Shown: positions 33,735 to 43,123, counted from the stretch's first letter. The stretch is 64,000 bases of DNA from Bacillota bacterium (GCA_023416585.1 JAEZHM010000105.1:1-64000); one strand, 5' to 3'. Numbers and translations are program-made. The notes: generated by a model not told the origin, from the letters alone.

Positions 33735-36395
33735 TTACGCCAATACAGTTTCCTTTTCTGCCCGCTTTATCACTTTTTGCTCCGGCAGTTTCTTCGCAGG
33801 TGCGCCGCCGTAGTAGGCTTCCGTCAGTATTCCTTCCATGTCCTTAATTCTTGGATATACAGGGTTGGCGGTAGTGCACTGGTCTTCAAAGGCCCGCTCG
33901 GCAATGGCCGGCACCTGATCCAGAAATACCTTTTCGTCGATGCCCAGGTCTTTGAGCGTCGCGGGGATGTTCAGCTTCCGGTTCAGCTCCTTCACTGCCG
34001 CAATAAGGCTCTTGACCTGATCTTCCACCGTATCGCCCTTCAGGTTCAGCACCCTGGCGATTCTGGCATACCGCTTGTCGGCGGTGTACGTGCCATATTT
34101 GGGGAAGGTGGCAAACTTATCGGGCTTTTTGGCGTTGTAGGCGATCACGTATGGTAGGATAACAGCGTTGGCCCGGCCGTGGCTTACGTGGAACTCGCCG
34201 CCAATCTTATGAGCCAGGGAATGGTTGATGCCAAGGAATGCGTTGGTAAAGGCCATACCGGCGATGCAGGAGGCGTTGTGCATTTTTTCCCGTGCTTCGG
34301 TATCGCCATCATTCAGATAGCTGCGTTCAAGATATTCAAAGATCATTTCAATGGCTTTTATGGCCAGCCCGTCGGTAAAATCGGAAGCCAGCACCGACAC
34401 ATAGGCCTCAATGGCGTGTGTCAGCACGTCCATGCCCGTATCCGCCACAATCGTTTTAGGCAGCGACCTAACAAACTGGGGGTCGATGATGGCCACATCC
34501 GGCGTCAGCTCATAATCCGCCAAAGGGTATTTCACATTGCCGTTTCGCTTATCGGTAATCACGGAAAAGCTGGTCACCTCCGAGCCCGTTCCGCTGGTGG
34601 TGGGAATGCACACCATTTGCGCTTTCTTACCCAGGTTGGGGAAGTGGAATGCCCGCTTGCGGATGTCCAGAAACCGCAAACGCAGACCATCAAAGGATGT
34701 TTCCGGGTACTCGTAGAACAGCCACATGCCCTTGGCCGCGTCCATGGCGGAGCCGCCGCCCAGGGCGATAATCACATCCGGCTGAAAGGCTTTCATGGCC
34801 GCAACGCCCCGTTCGATGGTTTCCACCGAAGGGTCCGGCTCCACCTGGTCAAAAATCTCGCTGTGGCAATACGTTTGGCGCTTGCGCAGGTAATGGAGCA
34901 CCTTGTTTACATAACCCAGCTTCACCATCACAGGGTCGGTGACGATAAAGGCCCTACTGATATTCGGCATGTGGGCCAAATACTGAACGGAGTTTTCTTC
35001 AAAATAGATTTTCGGTGGAATCTTGAACCACTGCATGTTCACCCTGCGGTGTGCCACCCGCTTTTTGTTGATCAGGTTTACCGTGGAAACGTTGGCTGTG
35101 GTGGAGTTGTGGCCGAAGGAGCCGCAGCCCAGCGTGAGGGAAGGCGTATTGGCGTTGTAGATATCGCCGATGGCGCCCTGGGAGGATGGCGCGTTGGCGA
35201 TCACCCTGCCCGCCTTCATGGCTTCGCCGTAGGCTTTGCAAAGCTCCTCGTCGTCGGAATGGATCACCGCGGAATGGCCCAGACCGCCCAGCTCCAGCAT
35301 TTCCTGGGCGTAGCGGAAACCATCCTTTTCATCCCTGACCACAAAGTAGGCCAGTACCGGCGAAAGCTTCTCCAGGGAAAGAGGATACTGCCGGCTGGGT
35401 TCCGGAAGCTTGGCAATCAGTATCTTTGTGTTTTCCGGCACATTCAGCTGAACCTGGCTTGCAATCCACGAGGCTGTCTTGCCCACCACCTGAGGATTGA
35501 CCCCTTCCCGGCCGGCGGGCATCATATATTCCGTCAGCTTTGCGATTTCGTCGGGCTTCAAAAAGTAGCAGTTGTTCTCCTGCATGAAGTTTTCAAACTT
35601 CGGGGCAATTGCTTCATCTACGATCACACCCTGCTCCGAGGCGCAGATCATGCCGTTGTCAAACGTTTTGGAAAGCATCAGGTCCGTGCAGGCCCGCTCC
35701 ACATTCACATTGCGGTTGATATAGCAGGGCACGTTTCCGGGGCCTACCCCAAGAGCGGGCTTGCCGGCGCTGTAGGCGGAATGCACCATGGACGATCCGC
35801 CGGTGGCCAGGATCAGGGAGATGCCTTTGTGGTGCATGAGCGCCGTTGTCGCCTCCACAGAGGGCTGCTCAATCCATTGCACACAGCCTTCCGGCGCGCC
35901 GGCGGCGATCGCCGCGTCCCTTACAATGCGTGCCGACTCCGCGGAGCACTTTTGGGCGGAAGGGTGGAAGGCGAAAATGATGGGGTTCCTTGCCTTGGCG
36001 CAAATCAGCGCCTTGAACAGCGTAGTGGAAGTGGGGTTGGTAACGGGCGTTACCCCGGCCACCACGCCCACCGGCTCCGCCAGTTCGATATAGCCTTCCT
36101 GCTCATTTTCATCTACGATGCCTACGGTTTTCAGATCCTTGATGCTGTGCCAAATATATTCCGTGGCAAACATGTTTTTGATGACCTTGTCTTCCACGTT
36201 GCCGCGGCCCGTTTCCTCCACCGCCATTTTGGCAAGGTGCATATGCGCGTCCAATCCGGCCAATGTCATGGCGTGCACAATTTTGTCCACCTGGGTCTGG
36301 TCAAGGAGCATATACTCTTCCAGCGCCTTTAGCGCCTTGTTCACCAGGTTGTCGATCATATTTTCAACAAGCTTCATATCCTGCTCTTTTGCCAT
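33735..36395 (-). CDS. adhE: bifunctional acetaldehyde-CoA/alcohol dehydrogenase
   Basis: 886 residues, the standard AdhE fusion. The N-terminal acylating aldehyde dehydrogenase has GVVAGVTPVTNPTSTTLFKA, ILATGGSSMVHSAYSAGKPA and the catalytic Cys near residue 251 (DNGMICASEQGV). The C-terminal iron alcohol dehydrogenase has IALGGGSAMDAAKGMW, PTTSGTGSEVTSF, and His metal ligands in GMDVLTHAIEAY, GINHSLAHKIGGEFHVSHG. It reduces acetyl-CoA to ethanol in two NADH-using steps and assembles into spirosomes. Regenerates NAD+ during fermentation. A Rex-like operator overlaps its promoter. Confidence 0.98.
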   Translation of the reverse strand: MAKEQDMKLVENMIDNLVNKALKALEEYMLLDQTQVDKIVHAMTLAGLDAHMHLAKMAVEETGRGNVEDKVIKNMFATEYIWHSIKDLKTVGIVDENEQEGYIELAEPVGVVAGVTPVTNPTSTTLFKALICAKARNPIIFAFHPSAQKCSAESARIVRDAAIAAGAPEGCVQWIEQPSVEATTALMHHKGISLILATGGSSMVHSAYSAGKPALGVGPGNVPCYINRNVNVERACTDLMLSKTFDNGMICASEQGVIVDEAIAPKFENFMQENNCYFLKPDEIAKLTEYMMPAGREGVNPQVVGKTASWIASQVQLNVPENTKILIAKLPEPSRQYPLSLEKLSPVLAYFVVRDEKDGFRYAQEMLELGGLGHSAVIHSDDEELCKAYGEAMKAGRVIANAPSSQGAIGDIYNANTPSLTLGCGSFGHNSTTANVSTVNLINKKRVAHRRVNMQWFKIPPKIYFEENSVQYLAHMPNISRAFIVTDPVMVKLGYVNKVLHYLRKRQTYCHSEIFDQVEPDPSVETIERGVAAMKAFQPDVIIALGGGSAMDAAKGMWLFYEYPETSFDGLRLRFLDIRKRAFHFPNLGKKAQMVCIPTTSGTGSEVTSFSVITDKRNGNVKYPLADYELTPDVAIIDPQFVRSLPKTIVADTGMDVLTHAIEAYVSVLASDFTDGLAIKAIEMIFEYLERSYLNDGDTEAREKMHNASCIAGMAFTNAFLGINHSLAHKIGGEFHVSHGRANAVILPYVIAYNAKKPDKFATFPKYGTYTADKRYARIARVLNLKGDTVEDQVKSLIAAVKELNRKLNIPATLKDLGIDEKVFLDQVPAIAERAFEDQCTTANPVYPRIKDMEGILTEAYYGGAPAKKLPEQKVIKRAEKETVLA

Positions 36396-36456
36396 GGGGA
36401 GGCACCTCCATTTTCTTATTTGGGGACCAGAGAATGTTTTTCTCTGGCTCGTTAAT

Positions 36457-36488
36457 ATTTTAACATAATATTGTTAAAATTTCAACAA
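36457..36488 (-). promoter_or_regulatory. adhE promoter overlapped by a Rex-like operator
   Basis: On the complement TTGAAA (36480-36485), 17 bases, TAAAAT (36457-36462) form a promoter 62 bases before the adhE start. The inverted repeat TTGTTAAAATTTCAACAA (36471-36488) covers the -35 box and differs from the clostridial Rex consensus TTGTTAANNNNTTAACAA at one position. Rex represses such genes when NADH/NAD+ is low. Position and target gene are both what is expected for Rex. Confidence 0.8.
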
Positions 36489-36754
36489 TCTTTTTTGAAT
36501 AGTTCACGTCTCATCTTTGCCTGAGGAGAAGACTTTATACCATTTAAAATCATTCAGGCAGCTATAGGCAGCGCAGGCTCAAATGTATTCCTGTTGTAAG
36601 CACTAAATGGAAGAAATCTAACGAAGCCCTATGACAGGACTAACACAGGGCGCCTATGATGGAATGGAGGGAGAATAGCAAACATACTGCAGCATTCCCT
36701 GCAAAAAATTGAAGCAAAACTTTCAGACCGTGGTACAATCTCCATATTATTACG
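36489..36754. other. intergenic region without recognised gene
   Basis: Between the adhE regulatory region and the next promoter. No frame with coding character and no clear repeat family was seen. Mixed composition, with a possible TACAAT box near 36734. Confidence 0.5.
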
Positions 36755-36783
36755 TTGACATTAGGCCGCAATGTGCCTATAAT
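36755..36783 (+). promoter_or_regulatory. promoter of the second sugar ABC operon
   Basis: TTGACA (36755-36760), 17-base spacer, TATAAT (36778-36783): consensus promoter 114 bases before the first permease. Just downstream, TGGGAACGATCATT (36794-36807) weakly resembles a CcpA/LacI-type site with a central CG but is poorly symmetric. Confidence 0.85.
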
Positions 36784-36897
36784 GTAAAATGATTGGGAAC
36801 GATCATTGTGCAGTATGAATAAGCAAATGGGCCGGCATCATTCTGCCTGCGTTATGCAAATGCAGGCCGGTCATGCATCGCTGACCCGGTAGGAGGC

Positions 36898-37821
36898 ATG
36901 GCATTTTCTATGGACTTACCACGCGCACACGCAAAACACAACCCTTCGCCTTTAAGTATGAGGCGCATACTACCCACGGTGGAGCCTTATCTGTTCCTAT
37001 TGCCAGCCCTTGTAGTCTTTATTTTATTTTTGTATTTCCCGTTTGTGCGAACTATTTACCTTAGCCTGTTTCTCACCAACAAGTATGGCCTGGCCAAGGT
37101 ATTTGTGGGGGCCAAAAACTATCTGGATATTTTTAAGGCCGATTCCAATTTCTGGCCAAGCCTGTTGGTAACCTTTCAGTTCGTGTTCCTGGTGGGTCTT
37201 GGCGGCCTGGTGGTGGGCCTGATCACCAGCCTGCTTACCGAAAGGAAATACCCGGGCAACACATTTGCCAGCGCTGTTTACGCCATGCCGGTAGCCATCG
37301 CCTCCGCCGCTGCCTCCATGTCCTTCAAGATGATACTGCATCCCACCAACGGGCTTTTGAACATTTTGCTTGGCACGCAGATCAACTGGACGGGCGATTC
37401 AAATTATGCCCTATTTTCCGTTGCGGCCATGACGGTATGGCTCACCTCAGGCATCAACTTCATTTTTTTAAGCGCGGGGCTGCGCAATATTCCCGCGGAA
37501 CTGTATGAAAGCGCCTCCCTGGATGGAGCGGGGTATTTTAAGAGGCTGTGGCATGTGACTTTGCCAGGCCTTTCTCCCACGTTGTTTTTTCAGGTCATCA
37601 TCAATATCATCGGCGGATTCCAATCCTTCAGCCAGATCAGGCTGTTAACCCAGGGCGGCCCCGGCGAAGCCACAAACGTTATCGTCTACGCCATTTACCG
37701 GGATGCTTTTTTCAACTTCCGGTTCGGTACCGCCGCAGCCAGGTCGGTGATCCTGTTTGTGATCGTGCTGTGCATCACGCTCGTACAATTCAGCATGGAA
37801 AAAAGGAGCGTGCATTATTAA
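36898..37821 (+). CDS. sugar ABC transporter permease, MalF/UgpA type
   Basis: 307 residues, about six membrane helices after a ~30-residue cytoplasmic N-terminus (helix 1 around LFLLPALVVFILFLYFPF). The EAA loop is LYESASLDGAGYFKRLWHVT. The ribosome binding site AGGAGG sits one base before ATG 36898 and 13 before the next ATG, so the exact start is uncertain; neither spacing is ideal. Forms the channel with the product of 37821-38657. CUT1-type importer. First gene of a three-gene operon whose binding protein is encoded last. Confidence 0.9.
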   Translation: MAFSMDLPRAHAKHNPSPLSMRRILPTVEPYLFLLPALVVFILFLYFPFVRTIYLSLFLTNKYGLAKVFVGAKNYLDIFKADSNFWPSLLVTFQFVFLVGLGGLVVGLITSLLTERKYPGNTFASAVYAMPVAIASAAASMSFKMILHPTNGLLNILLGTQINWTGDSNYALFSVAAMTVWLTSGINFIFLSAGLRNIPAELYESASLDGAGYFKRLWHVTLPGLSPTLFFQVIINIIGGFQSFSQIRLLTQGGPGEATNVIVYAIYRDAFFNFRFGTAAARSVILFVIVLCITLVQFSMEKRSVHY

Positions 37822-38657
37822 TGCAAACACGGCTGATACGCAAAAAAGCAAAAAACCTGGGTTCGTTCCTGCTGAACGTGCCGATTCTGGCAATCATACT
37901 TGTTCCGCTTCTGTATACGCTCTTTATCAGCATCATGCCCGCCAGCGAAATCTACAAAAACCGTCTCATACCGTCTGCCATCCAATTTTCCAACTATGTC
38001 CGCGCTTTTACCAATACAAGCTATCCGTTTTTGCGGTTCATACTCAACTCCTTCATTGTTTCCACCTCCGTCATGCTTGGCCAGATGCTCACCTGTTCCA
38101 TGGCGGCGTTTGCTTTTGCCTTCCTCAATTTCAGAGGCAAAAAGCTGCTTTTCATCATGATCCTGGCCACCATGATGGTGCCGGGAGAAGCCACCATCAT
38201 CGCCAACTACCTGACCATCAGCGCCTGGGGATGGCGGGACAGCTATCAGGCGTTGATCATGCCTTTTCTTTCCAGTGCCATGGGCATTTTCCTGCTCAGG
38301 CAAAATTACCTGACCTTCGCCAAGGAACTGCATGAGGCAGCGCGATTGGACGGCTGCTCAAACGCACGGTTCCTTGCGTCCATCGTGATGCCGCTTTCCC
38401 GGCCCGCCCTGGGGGCCCTTGGCGCCTATGTGTTTTTGAACACCTGGAACCAGTATATGTGGCCCCTGCTGGTCACGGATACATCCGCCCACCGCACGGT
38501 GCAGATAGGAATCAGCATGCTCTATGATGTCGACGCCGAGGCGCTGGGGTTAATGATGGCGGGTGTGATCATTGTTATCGTTCCTTCGCTTTCCATCTTC
38601 ATCTTTATGCAAAAGCAGCTCATCAACGGCCTGATGGCCGGTGCGGTGAAGGGCTGA
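37821..38657 (+). CDS. sugar ABC transporter permease, MalG/UgpE type
   Basis: 278 residues. ATG 37821 shares a base with the preceding stop (TAATG), with AAGGAG 12 bases upstream. Helices begin around LLNVPILAIILVPLLYTLFI. The EAA loop reads HEAARLDGCSNARFLASIVM, and the C-terminus KQLINGLMAGAVKG is the typical MalG-type tail. A longer open frame starting inside the first permease is an overlap artefact. No ATPase gene is present in this operon. Confidence 0.93.
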   Translation: MQTRLIRKKAKNLGSFLLNVPILAIILVPLLYTLFISIMPASEIYKNRLIPSAIQFSNYVRAFTNTSYPFLRFILNSFIVSTSVMLGQMLTCSMAAFAFAFLNFRGKKLLFIMILATMMVPGEATIIANYLTISAWGWRDSYQALIMPFLSSAMGIFLLRQNYLTFAKELHEAARLDGCSNARFLASIVMPLSRPALGALGAYVFLNTWNQYMWPLLVTDTSAHRTVQIGISMLYDVDAEALGLMMAGVIIVIVPSLSIFIFMQKQLINGLMAGAVKG

Positions 38658-38715
38658 ACAACCGGATGATCGCGCGCTTTTGCGCGTATCAAATAATACA
38701 ACAAGGAGAATTCCC

Positions 38716-40041
38716 ATGAAAAAGCTTATCTCCGTACTGGCAGCGCTCGCGATGCTACTGACCCTCATTCCTGCGGCGCTGGCGGAAGCCCCGGTGGAAA
38801 TCGTATTCTGGCATTCCATGGGCGGCGTCAACGGCGAAGCCATAACCACCATGGTCAACAACTTCAATGAAGCTTATGCCGGCAAAATCAAGGTCAATGT
38901 TGAGTATGCGGGCTCTTACGACGATGCCATCAACAAGATCAAGGCCGCCGGCATGAGCGCCCTGCCCTGCGACGTGGTGCAAATCTATGACATCGGCACC
39001 CGCTTCATGATCGACAGCGGCTGGGCCAAGCCCGTGCAGGACTTCATCGACGCCACCAGCTATGACATCTCCCAGATCGAGCCCAACATTGCTGCTTACT
39101 ACACCATCGACAGCAAACTTTACTCCATGCCTTTTAACAGTTCCACCCCCATTCTGTACTATAACAAGACTGCCTTTGAAAAGGCCGGTCTGGACCCCAA
39201 CACGCCCCCCAAGAACTTTGACGAGATCATCGCCATGGCGGAAAAACTGACTGTCAAGGATGCTTCCGGCACTGTAACCCAGCGCGGTTTCGGTATGGGC
39301 AACTATGGCTGGTTCTTTGAACAGTGGGTTGGCAAACAGGGCAAGCAGTATGTGGACAACAACAACGGCCGCGGCGCGGATGCCGCTACCAAAGTCGTGT
39401 TTGACGAAAACGGCGCCGCCAAGGATATCCTGGGCGTCTGGAAAAAGCTGATCGACGACGGCGTCATCACGTACCTGAACCAGGGCAACAACGATGCCAA
39501 GGCCGCTTTTATCGCCGGCCAGATCGCCATGACGCTGGAATCCACAGCGGCACTTAAGTCCCTTCTTACCAACGTGGGCGATGCCTTTGAAATCGGCACC
39601 GGCTTCTTCCCCAACATCAACAAGGATGATGTGGGCGGCGTATCCATCGGCGGCGGTTCCCTGTGGGCGCTGAACAGCGGCAACGAAGCCAAGCAAAACG
39701 CCACCTGGGAATTCATTCAATACATGATCTCCCCCGATCAGCAGGCTTTCTGGAACGCCCAGACCGGTTACTTCCCCATCACCGTGGCCACCCATGAGCT
39801 GGATGCCTTCAAGGCCAACCTTGCGCAATTCCCGCAGTTCGGCACGGCCATTGAGCAGCTCCATTCCACCAAGCCCGAGTATGCCGGCTCGCTTTTGAGC
39901 GTGTTCCCGGAAGCCCGCCAGCTTGTGCAGACCTATACCGAGAAACTGGTCGGCGGCGAATTGAGCGTGGATGACGCGGTTTCCAAGCTGGCTGCCGATA
40001 TCAACAGCGCCATCGAAGAATATAACTTAGTAAATCAATAA
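38716..40041 (+). CDS. sugar/glycerol-phosphate ABC transporter substrate-binding protein (UgpB-like)
   Basis: ~441 residues. Start at ATG 38716 after AAGGAGA. Signal peptide MKKLISVLAALAMLLTLIP ends ALAEAP with signal peptidase I character; again no lipobox cysteine. The mature start VEIVFWHSMGGVNGEAIT is like UgpB/CUT1 binding proteins; GSYDDAINKIKAA, NSSTPILYYNKTAFEKAGLD and NTPPKNFDEI are family-typical. Could bind glycerol-3-phosphate diesters or an oligosaccharide; the sequence alone does not decide. Last gene of the operon, followed by a strong terminator. Confidence 0.92.
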   Translation: MKKLISVLAALAMLLTLIPAALAEAPVEIVFWHSMGGVNGEAITTMVNNFNEAYAGKIKVNVEYAGSYDDAINKIKAAGMSALPCDVVQIYDIGTRFMIDSGWAKPVQDFIDATSYDISQIEPNIAAYYTIDSKLYSMPFNSSTPILYYNKTAFEKAGLDPNTPPKNFDEIIAMAEKLTVKDASGTVTQRGFGMGNYGWFFEQWVGKQGKQYVDNNNGRGADAATKVVFDENGAAKDILGVWKKLIDDGVITYLNQGNNDAKAAFIAGQIAMTLESTAALKSLLTNVGDAFEIGTGFFPNINKDDVGGVSIGGGSLWALNSGNEAKQNATWEFIQYMISPDQQAFWNAQTGYFPITVATHELDAFKANLAQFPQFGTAIEQLHSTKPEYAGSLLSVFPEARQLVQTYTEKLVGGELSVDDAVSKLAADINSAIEEYNLVNQ

Positions 40042-40051
40042 CCTTTACTCC

Positions 40052-40087
40052 AAGAGGCTGCCGGTGAAAACCGGCAGCCTCTTTTTC
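40052..40087 (+). terminator. terminator of the second ABC operon
   Basis: Hairpin AAGAGGCTGCCGGT / ACCGGCAGCCTCTT with a four-base loop followed by TTTCTTT, ten bases after the binding-protein stop. Confidence 0.93.
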
Positions 40088-40140
40088 TTTGCTTTCAAAT
40101 CTTGTATACTTTTATGGATAATAAACCACTGGAGGCAGAA

Positions 40141-40839
40141 ATGGAACAGGAAGCACGAAAGTATCTTGAAAAGGACAAGCTTTTGCACATCGACATGCTG
40201 GAGCCCCTGCGGCTTAAGGAAGCAAAAATCCTCTATGCGGGAGAGGATGGCGTGCTTATCTACCAAATCCCCGGCGGCATCCATATGCTCAGCGCCGCAT
40301 CAGAAGAAAGCGCAAGGCGGATTTCCGCCCTGATGGAGAATGCGTCCCTCATTGTGCTTCATCAGCCCTATTTAAGGAATGAACTGATGCACCGCTTTTC
40401 CCTTAAGCGGACTATGTTCTGCCACCAGGCAGCCTGGATGAAAGATACGCCTGTTCCCGCGCAGGATAATGATGCGGATATAAGGCCTTTGACCGTGAGC
40501 GATTTCACCGTCGTTAGCCAGCATTATGTAAGCTTGCCTGATGAGCAGTATATACGCAGCCGGCTGGAAGCCGGAATGCTGGGCATTTATATGAACGGTG
40601 ACCTGGCGGGCTTTATAGGCACCCATCCGGAAGGCACCATAGGATTATTGGAAATCTTGCCAGCCTACCGCCGGCTGGGGTTGGCCTTCCAGTTGGAAAT
40701 TGCCATGATGCATCGCCAACAGGCGCAGGGGCGTATCCCATATGCCCAGATCATAGAAGGAAACGCGGCGTCTATTGCATTGCATAAAAAGCTGGGTATG
40801 GAAGTAATGCAAGAGCCGTCCTTATGCTGGTTATACTAA
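40141..40839 (+). CDS. GNAT family N-acetyltransferase
   Basis: ~232 residues. The start at ATG 40141 has GGAGG five bases upstream; earlier in-frame starts (40102, 40114) fall in what looks like the promoter (TATACT at 40105-40110). The C-terminal half is a GNAT fold: LGIYMNGDLAGFIGTHPEGT, the acetyl-CoA loop region ILPAYRRLGLAFQLEIA, and IIEGNAASIALHKKLGMEV. The N-terminal ~100 residues are a GNAT-like first half of the kind found in two-domain acetyltransferases. Substrate unknown (small amine, amino acid or peptide). Confidence 0.82.
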   Translation: MEQEARKYLEKDKLLHIDMLEPLRLKEAKILYAGEDGVLIYQIPGGIHMLSAASEESARRISALMENASLIVLHQPYLRNELMHRFSLKRTMFCHQAAWMKDTPVPAQDNDADIRPLTVSDFTVVSQHYVSLPDEQYIRSRLEAGMLGIYMNGDLAGFIGTHPEGTIGLLEILPAYRRLGLAFQLEIAMMHRQQAQGRIPYAQIIEGNAASIALHKKLGMEVMQEPSLCWLY

Positions 40840-40846
40840 ACGCTGG

Positions 40847-41815
40847 TTACGGTATAGCGCTTGCAATGTATTCTCTGAAATACTGCAAAGGCTTGATCGT
40901 CTCGCCATAATTTTCACTGACAAAAACGGTTACCATTCTATATTTGGGTACGACAATAATGAATTGCCCAAACAATCCCATTGAAAAGAAAGTTTGCGCA
41001 GATTCATCCTGATTCGTGGTTATCTCAGAAGTCCACCAGTGCATTCCATAATGACCGATGTCTCCATATGTCAAAAACTTAGGCTTCGTAGATTCCTCAA
41101 CCCATGCCGCAGGCAATATCTCATTCCCATCAACAGTACCTTTGTGCAGGTAGAGGGAACCGAACTTCATCATATCCTGTATATGCAGCTTCAGACCGTT
41201 GGCCCCCAAATTCACCTTTTGTTTTTCATACCAATGATAATCGCATATGCCAAGCGGCCCAAACAAGAACTGTTCGGCAAATTCGCATGTATTTTTGCCG
41301 GATACCTTTTGTATGATGGCAGATAAAAGGTGCGAGCACCCGGAATTGTAATTCATTCGCTCACCGGGGTTCGCTTCCATTTCTCGCCCCAGAATAAAGC
41401 CAATGATATCCCTTGAGTACTCCATGGGACTAAAGTAGTGCCAGTCGCCAAACTCCGGCCAGGTCAGCCCTTCGCTCATAGTAAGCAAGTGGTATACCGT
41501 TATGGCTTGCTTCCGAGGATCGTCCTTTGCAAAGGCGCTGCCAAAAAATGATGTGATGGGCATATCGATGCTGTCGATCAGTTTTCTATTTATGCAAATG
41601 CCAATCAGGGCAGATATAAAGCTTTTAGTACTCGAGTTAATGGCATGCAGGTTATGTACAACCTTCGGGTTTTTGTAATACTCATATACTATTTTGTCTT
41701 TGTACAATATGACACAGCCCAATATGCGGTCTTTTTTCATCTTGCTCTGCATTTGAAGAATCTCATTCTGATTCAACCCGCTGGATTGCAAGTCTGTTTT
41801 TTCAAATGGTCCCAT
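40847..41815 (-). CDS. serine hydrolase, beta-lactamase class C/PBP-like
   Basis: 322 residues; start ATG 41815 (MGPFEKTDLQSSGLNQNE), five bases after AAGGAGAG. A much longer frame extends upstream into mbl but has no initiation signals. SxxK is S61-S-T-K64 (INSSTKSFISALIG), YxN is Y-N-S in GERMNYNSGCSHLLSA, and a third-motif region lies at GHYGMHWW. No signal peptide, so cytoplasmic, more like an esterase or peptidase of the beta-lactamase superfamily than a drug-resistance enzyme. Convergent with the acetyltransferase. Confidence 0.87.
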   Translation of the reverse strand: MGPFEKTDLQSSGLNQNEILQMQSKMKKDRILGCVILYKDKIVYEYYKNPKVVHNLHAINSSTKSFISALIGICINRKLIDSIDMPITSFFGSAFAKDDPRKQAITVYHLLTMSEGLTWPEFGDWHYFSPMEYSRDIIGFILGREMEANPGERMNYNSGCSHLLSAIIQKVSGKNTCEFAEQFLFGPLGICDYHWYEKQKVNLGANGLKLHIQDMMKFGSLYLHKGTVDGNEILPAAWVEESTKPKFLTYGDIGHYGMHWWTSEITTNQDESAQTFFSMGLFGQFIIVVPKYRMVTVFVSENYGETIKPLQYFREYIASAIP

Positions 41816-41898
41816 ATCTCTCTCCTTGAAGATGTATACCATTTCAGCCCAATACAGACACAACGATGTATGATTATTTGTCTCCCGAGATAACGCAA

Positions 41899-41930
41899 GA
41901 AAAATGCCGCTCGATAACGGGCGGCATTTT
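41899..41930 (-). terminator. mbl terminator
   Basis: Stem AAAATGCCGC / GCGGCATTTT with loop CCGTTATCGA on the complement, followed by TTCTTGCG; 29 bases after the mbl stop. Confidence 0.85.
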
Positions 41931-41958
41931 GCGGTAACACTGCTTATGGCAGGCCGAT

Positions 41959-42987
41959 TTACCTTGGGATCAGCCGCCTTCTCCCGCTTTCCAGGAAGTG
42001 CCGAAGTGCTCTCGGCTCCTCCAGGACCCTGCCGCAACCAACCACTACGCAGTTTTGCGGGTCGTCGGCCGCGGCGCAGGTGACCTTCAATGCGGTGGAA
42101 ACCGCTTCGCATAGACCCATAAGCTCCGCGCCGCCGCCGGTAAAGAGTATACCGGCCTCAAAGATGTCGGCGGCCAGTTCAGCCGGGGTGCGCTCCAAAA
42201 CGGCATGTATGCTTTCGATAAACGCCTGCAGCGGCTCATCCAGCGCCTCGGTGATCTCGTCTGACGTGACGCGGATTGTTTTGGGCAGCCCGGTTAAAAG
42301 GTTGCGGCCGGTGACCTCCATGTATAACTGCTCGGTACGGGGCACAGCGGAGCCGATGGTGATTTTCAGTTCCTCGGCTGTACGCTCGCCGATGAGCAGG
42401 TTATGCTTTCTCCGCAAATACCGTATAATGGCATCGTCAAACCTGTCGCCGCCCGTCTTGCTCAAATCGCTGACCACTACCTGGCCCATGGACAGCACGG
42501 CAATGTCCGTAACGCCGGCGGAAACATCCACGATCATGGAGCCATAGGCTTCGTTCAGATCCAGCCCGGCACCGATGGCGGCGGCCACGGGCCGGTCCAA
42601 TAGCTGCGTACGGCGCATACCCGCGTCGAACATAGTGGATATAATGGACCGTTTCTCCACCTCATTGACGCCGCTGGGCAGCGACACCACCGCCAGGGGT
42701 CGGGAAAAGAAACGCCTGCCGATGACCTTCGTCACAAAATAGCGCAGCATTTCGCTTGTCAGCTCGAAATCGGATATAACGCCCTCCCGAAGGGGACGGA
42801 TGGCCAATATCGTGCTGGGCGTACGGCCAAGCATGCGCCGGGCCTCATCGCCGACGGCAAGCACCTGCCGGCTGTCCCGGTCGATGGCCACCACGGCTGG
42901 CTCCCTAAGCACAATGCCTTTCCCCTTCATATATACCAGCACGTTGGACGTACCCAAATCAATGCCGATATCGCTGTATGCCGCCAT
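41959..42987 (-). CDS. mbl: MreB/Mbl-like actin homologue
   Basis: 342 residues. Start at ATG 42987 (MAAYSDIGIDLGTSNVLVYM). Actin-fold motifs: phosphate-1 DIGIDLGTSNVLVY, PSGVNEVEKRSI, phosphate-2 MIVDVSAGVTDIAVLS, adenosine loop AGILFTGGGAELMGL. Filament-forming protein that guides lateral cell-wall synthesis on the inner face of the membrane. It sits 136 bases after spoIIID, as mbl does in Bacillus subtilis. In DVSAGVTDIA an Ser replaces the common Gly of DIGGGTT, a variation seen in Mbl/MreBH-like members, so mbl is favoured over mreB. Confidence 0.92.
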   Translation of the reverse strand: MAAYSDIGIDLGTSNVLVYMKGKGIVLREPAVVAIDRDSRQVLAVGDEARRMLGRTPSTILAIRPLREGVISDFELTSEMLRYFVTKVIGRRFFSRPLAVVSLPSGVNEVEKRSIISTMFDAGMRRTQLLDRPVAAAIGAGLDLNEAYGSMIVDVSAGVTDIAVLSMGQVVVSDLSKTGGDRFDDAIIRYLRRKHNLLIGERTAEELKITIGSAVPRTEQLYMEVTGRNLLTGLPKTIRVTSDEITEALDEPLQAFIESIHAVLERTPAELAADIFEAGILFTGGGAELMGLCEAVSTALKVTCAAADDPQNCVVVGCGRVLEEPRALRHFLESGRRRLIPR

Positions 42988-43123
42988 AGGTAGAAAATAT
43001 CCTTTCCCGCGATGGATTTGCGCAAAAACCATCTTTAGCGCAATGCTAACGGGTAATATTCTACTCTTTGGCGTACTTTTCCTTCTTTTTTACGAAATGG
43101 GGCACCGCCAGATACCTATAGTC

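Noticed and set aside
34179..36332. 717-codon open frame on the plus strand opposite adhE
   Set aside because: It is the antisense shadow of adhE in GC-rich DNA; its composition (His/Gly/Arg/Val rich) and lack of a start signal are typical of such shadows, while adhE has complete motifs.
36794..36807. CcpA cre site before the second ABC operon
   Set aside because: TGGGAACGATCATT has a central CG but too many mismatches to the cre consensus and poor symmetry.
40847..42112. Extended N-terminus of the serine hydrolase
   Set aside because: The extra ~99 codons run through the mbl terminator and into mbl; ATG 41815 has AAGGAGAG at the right distance.
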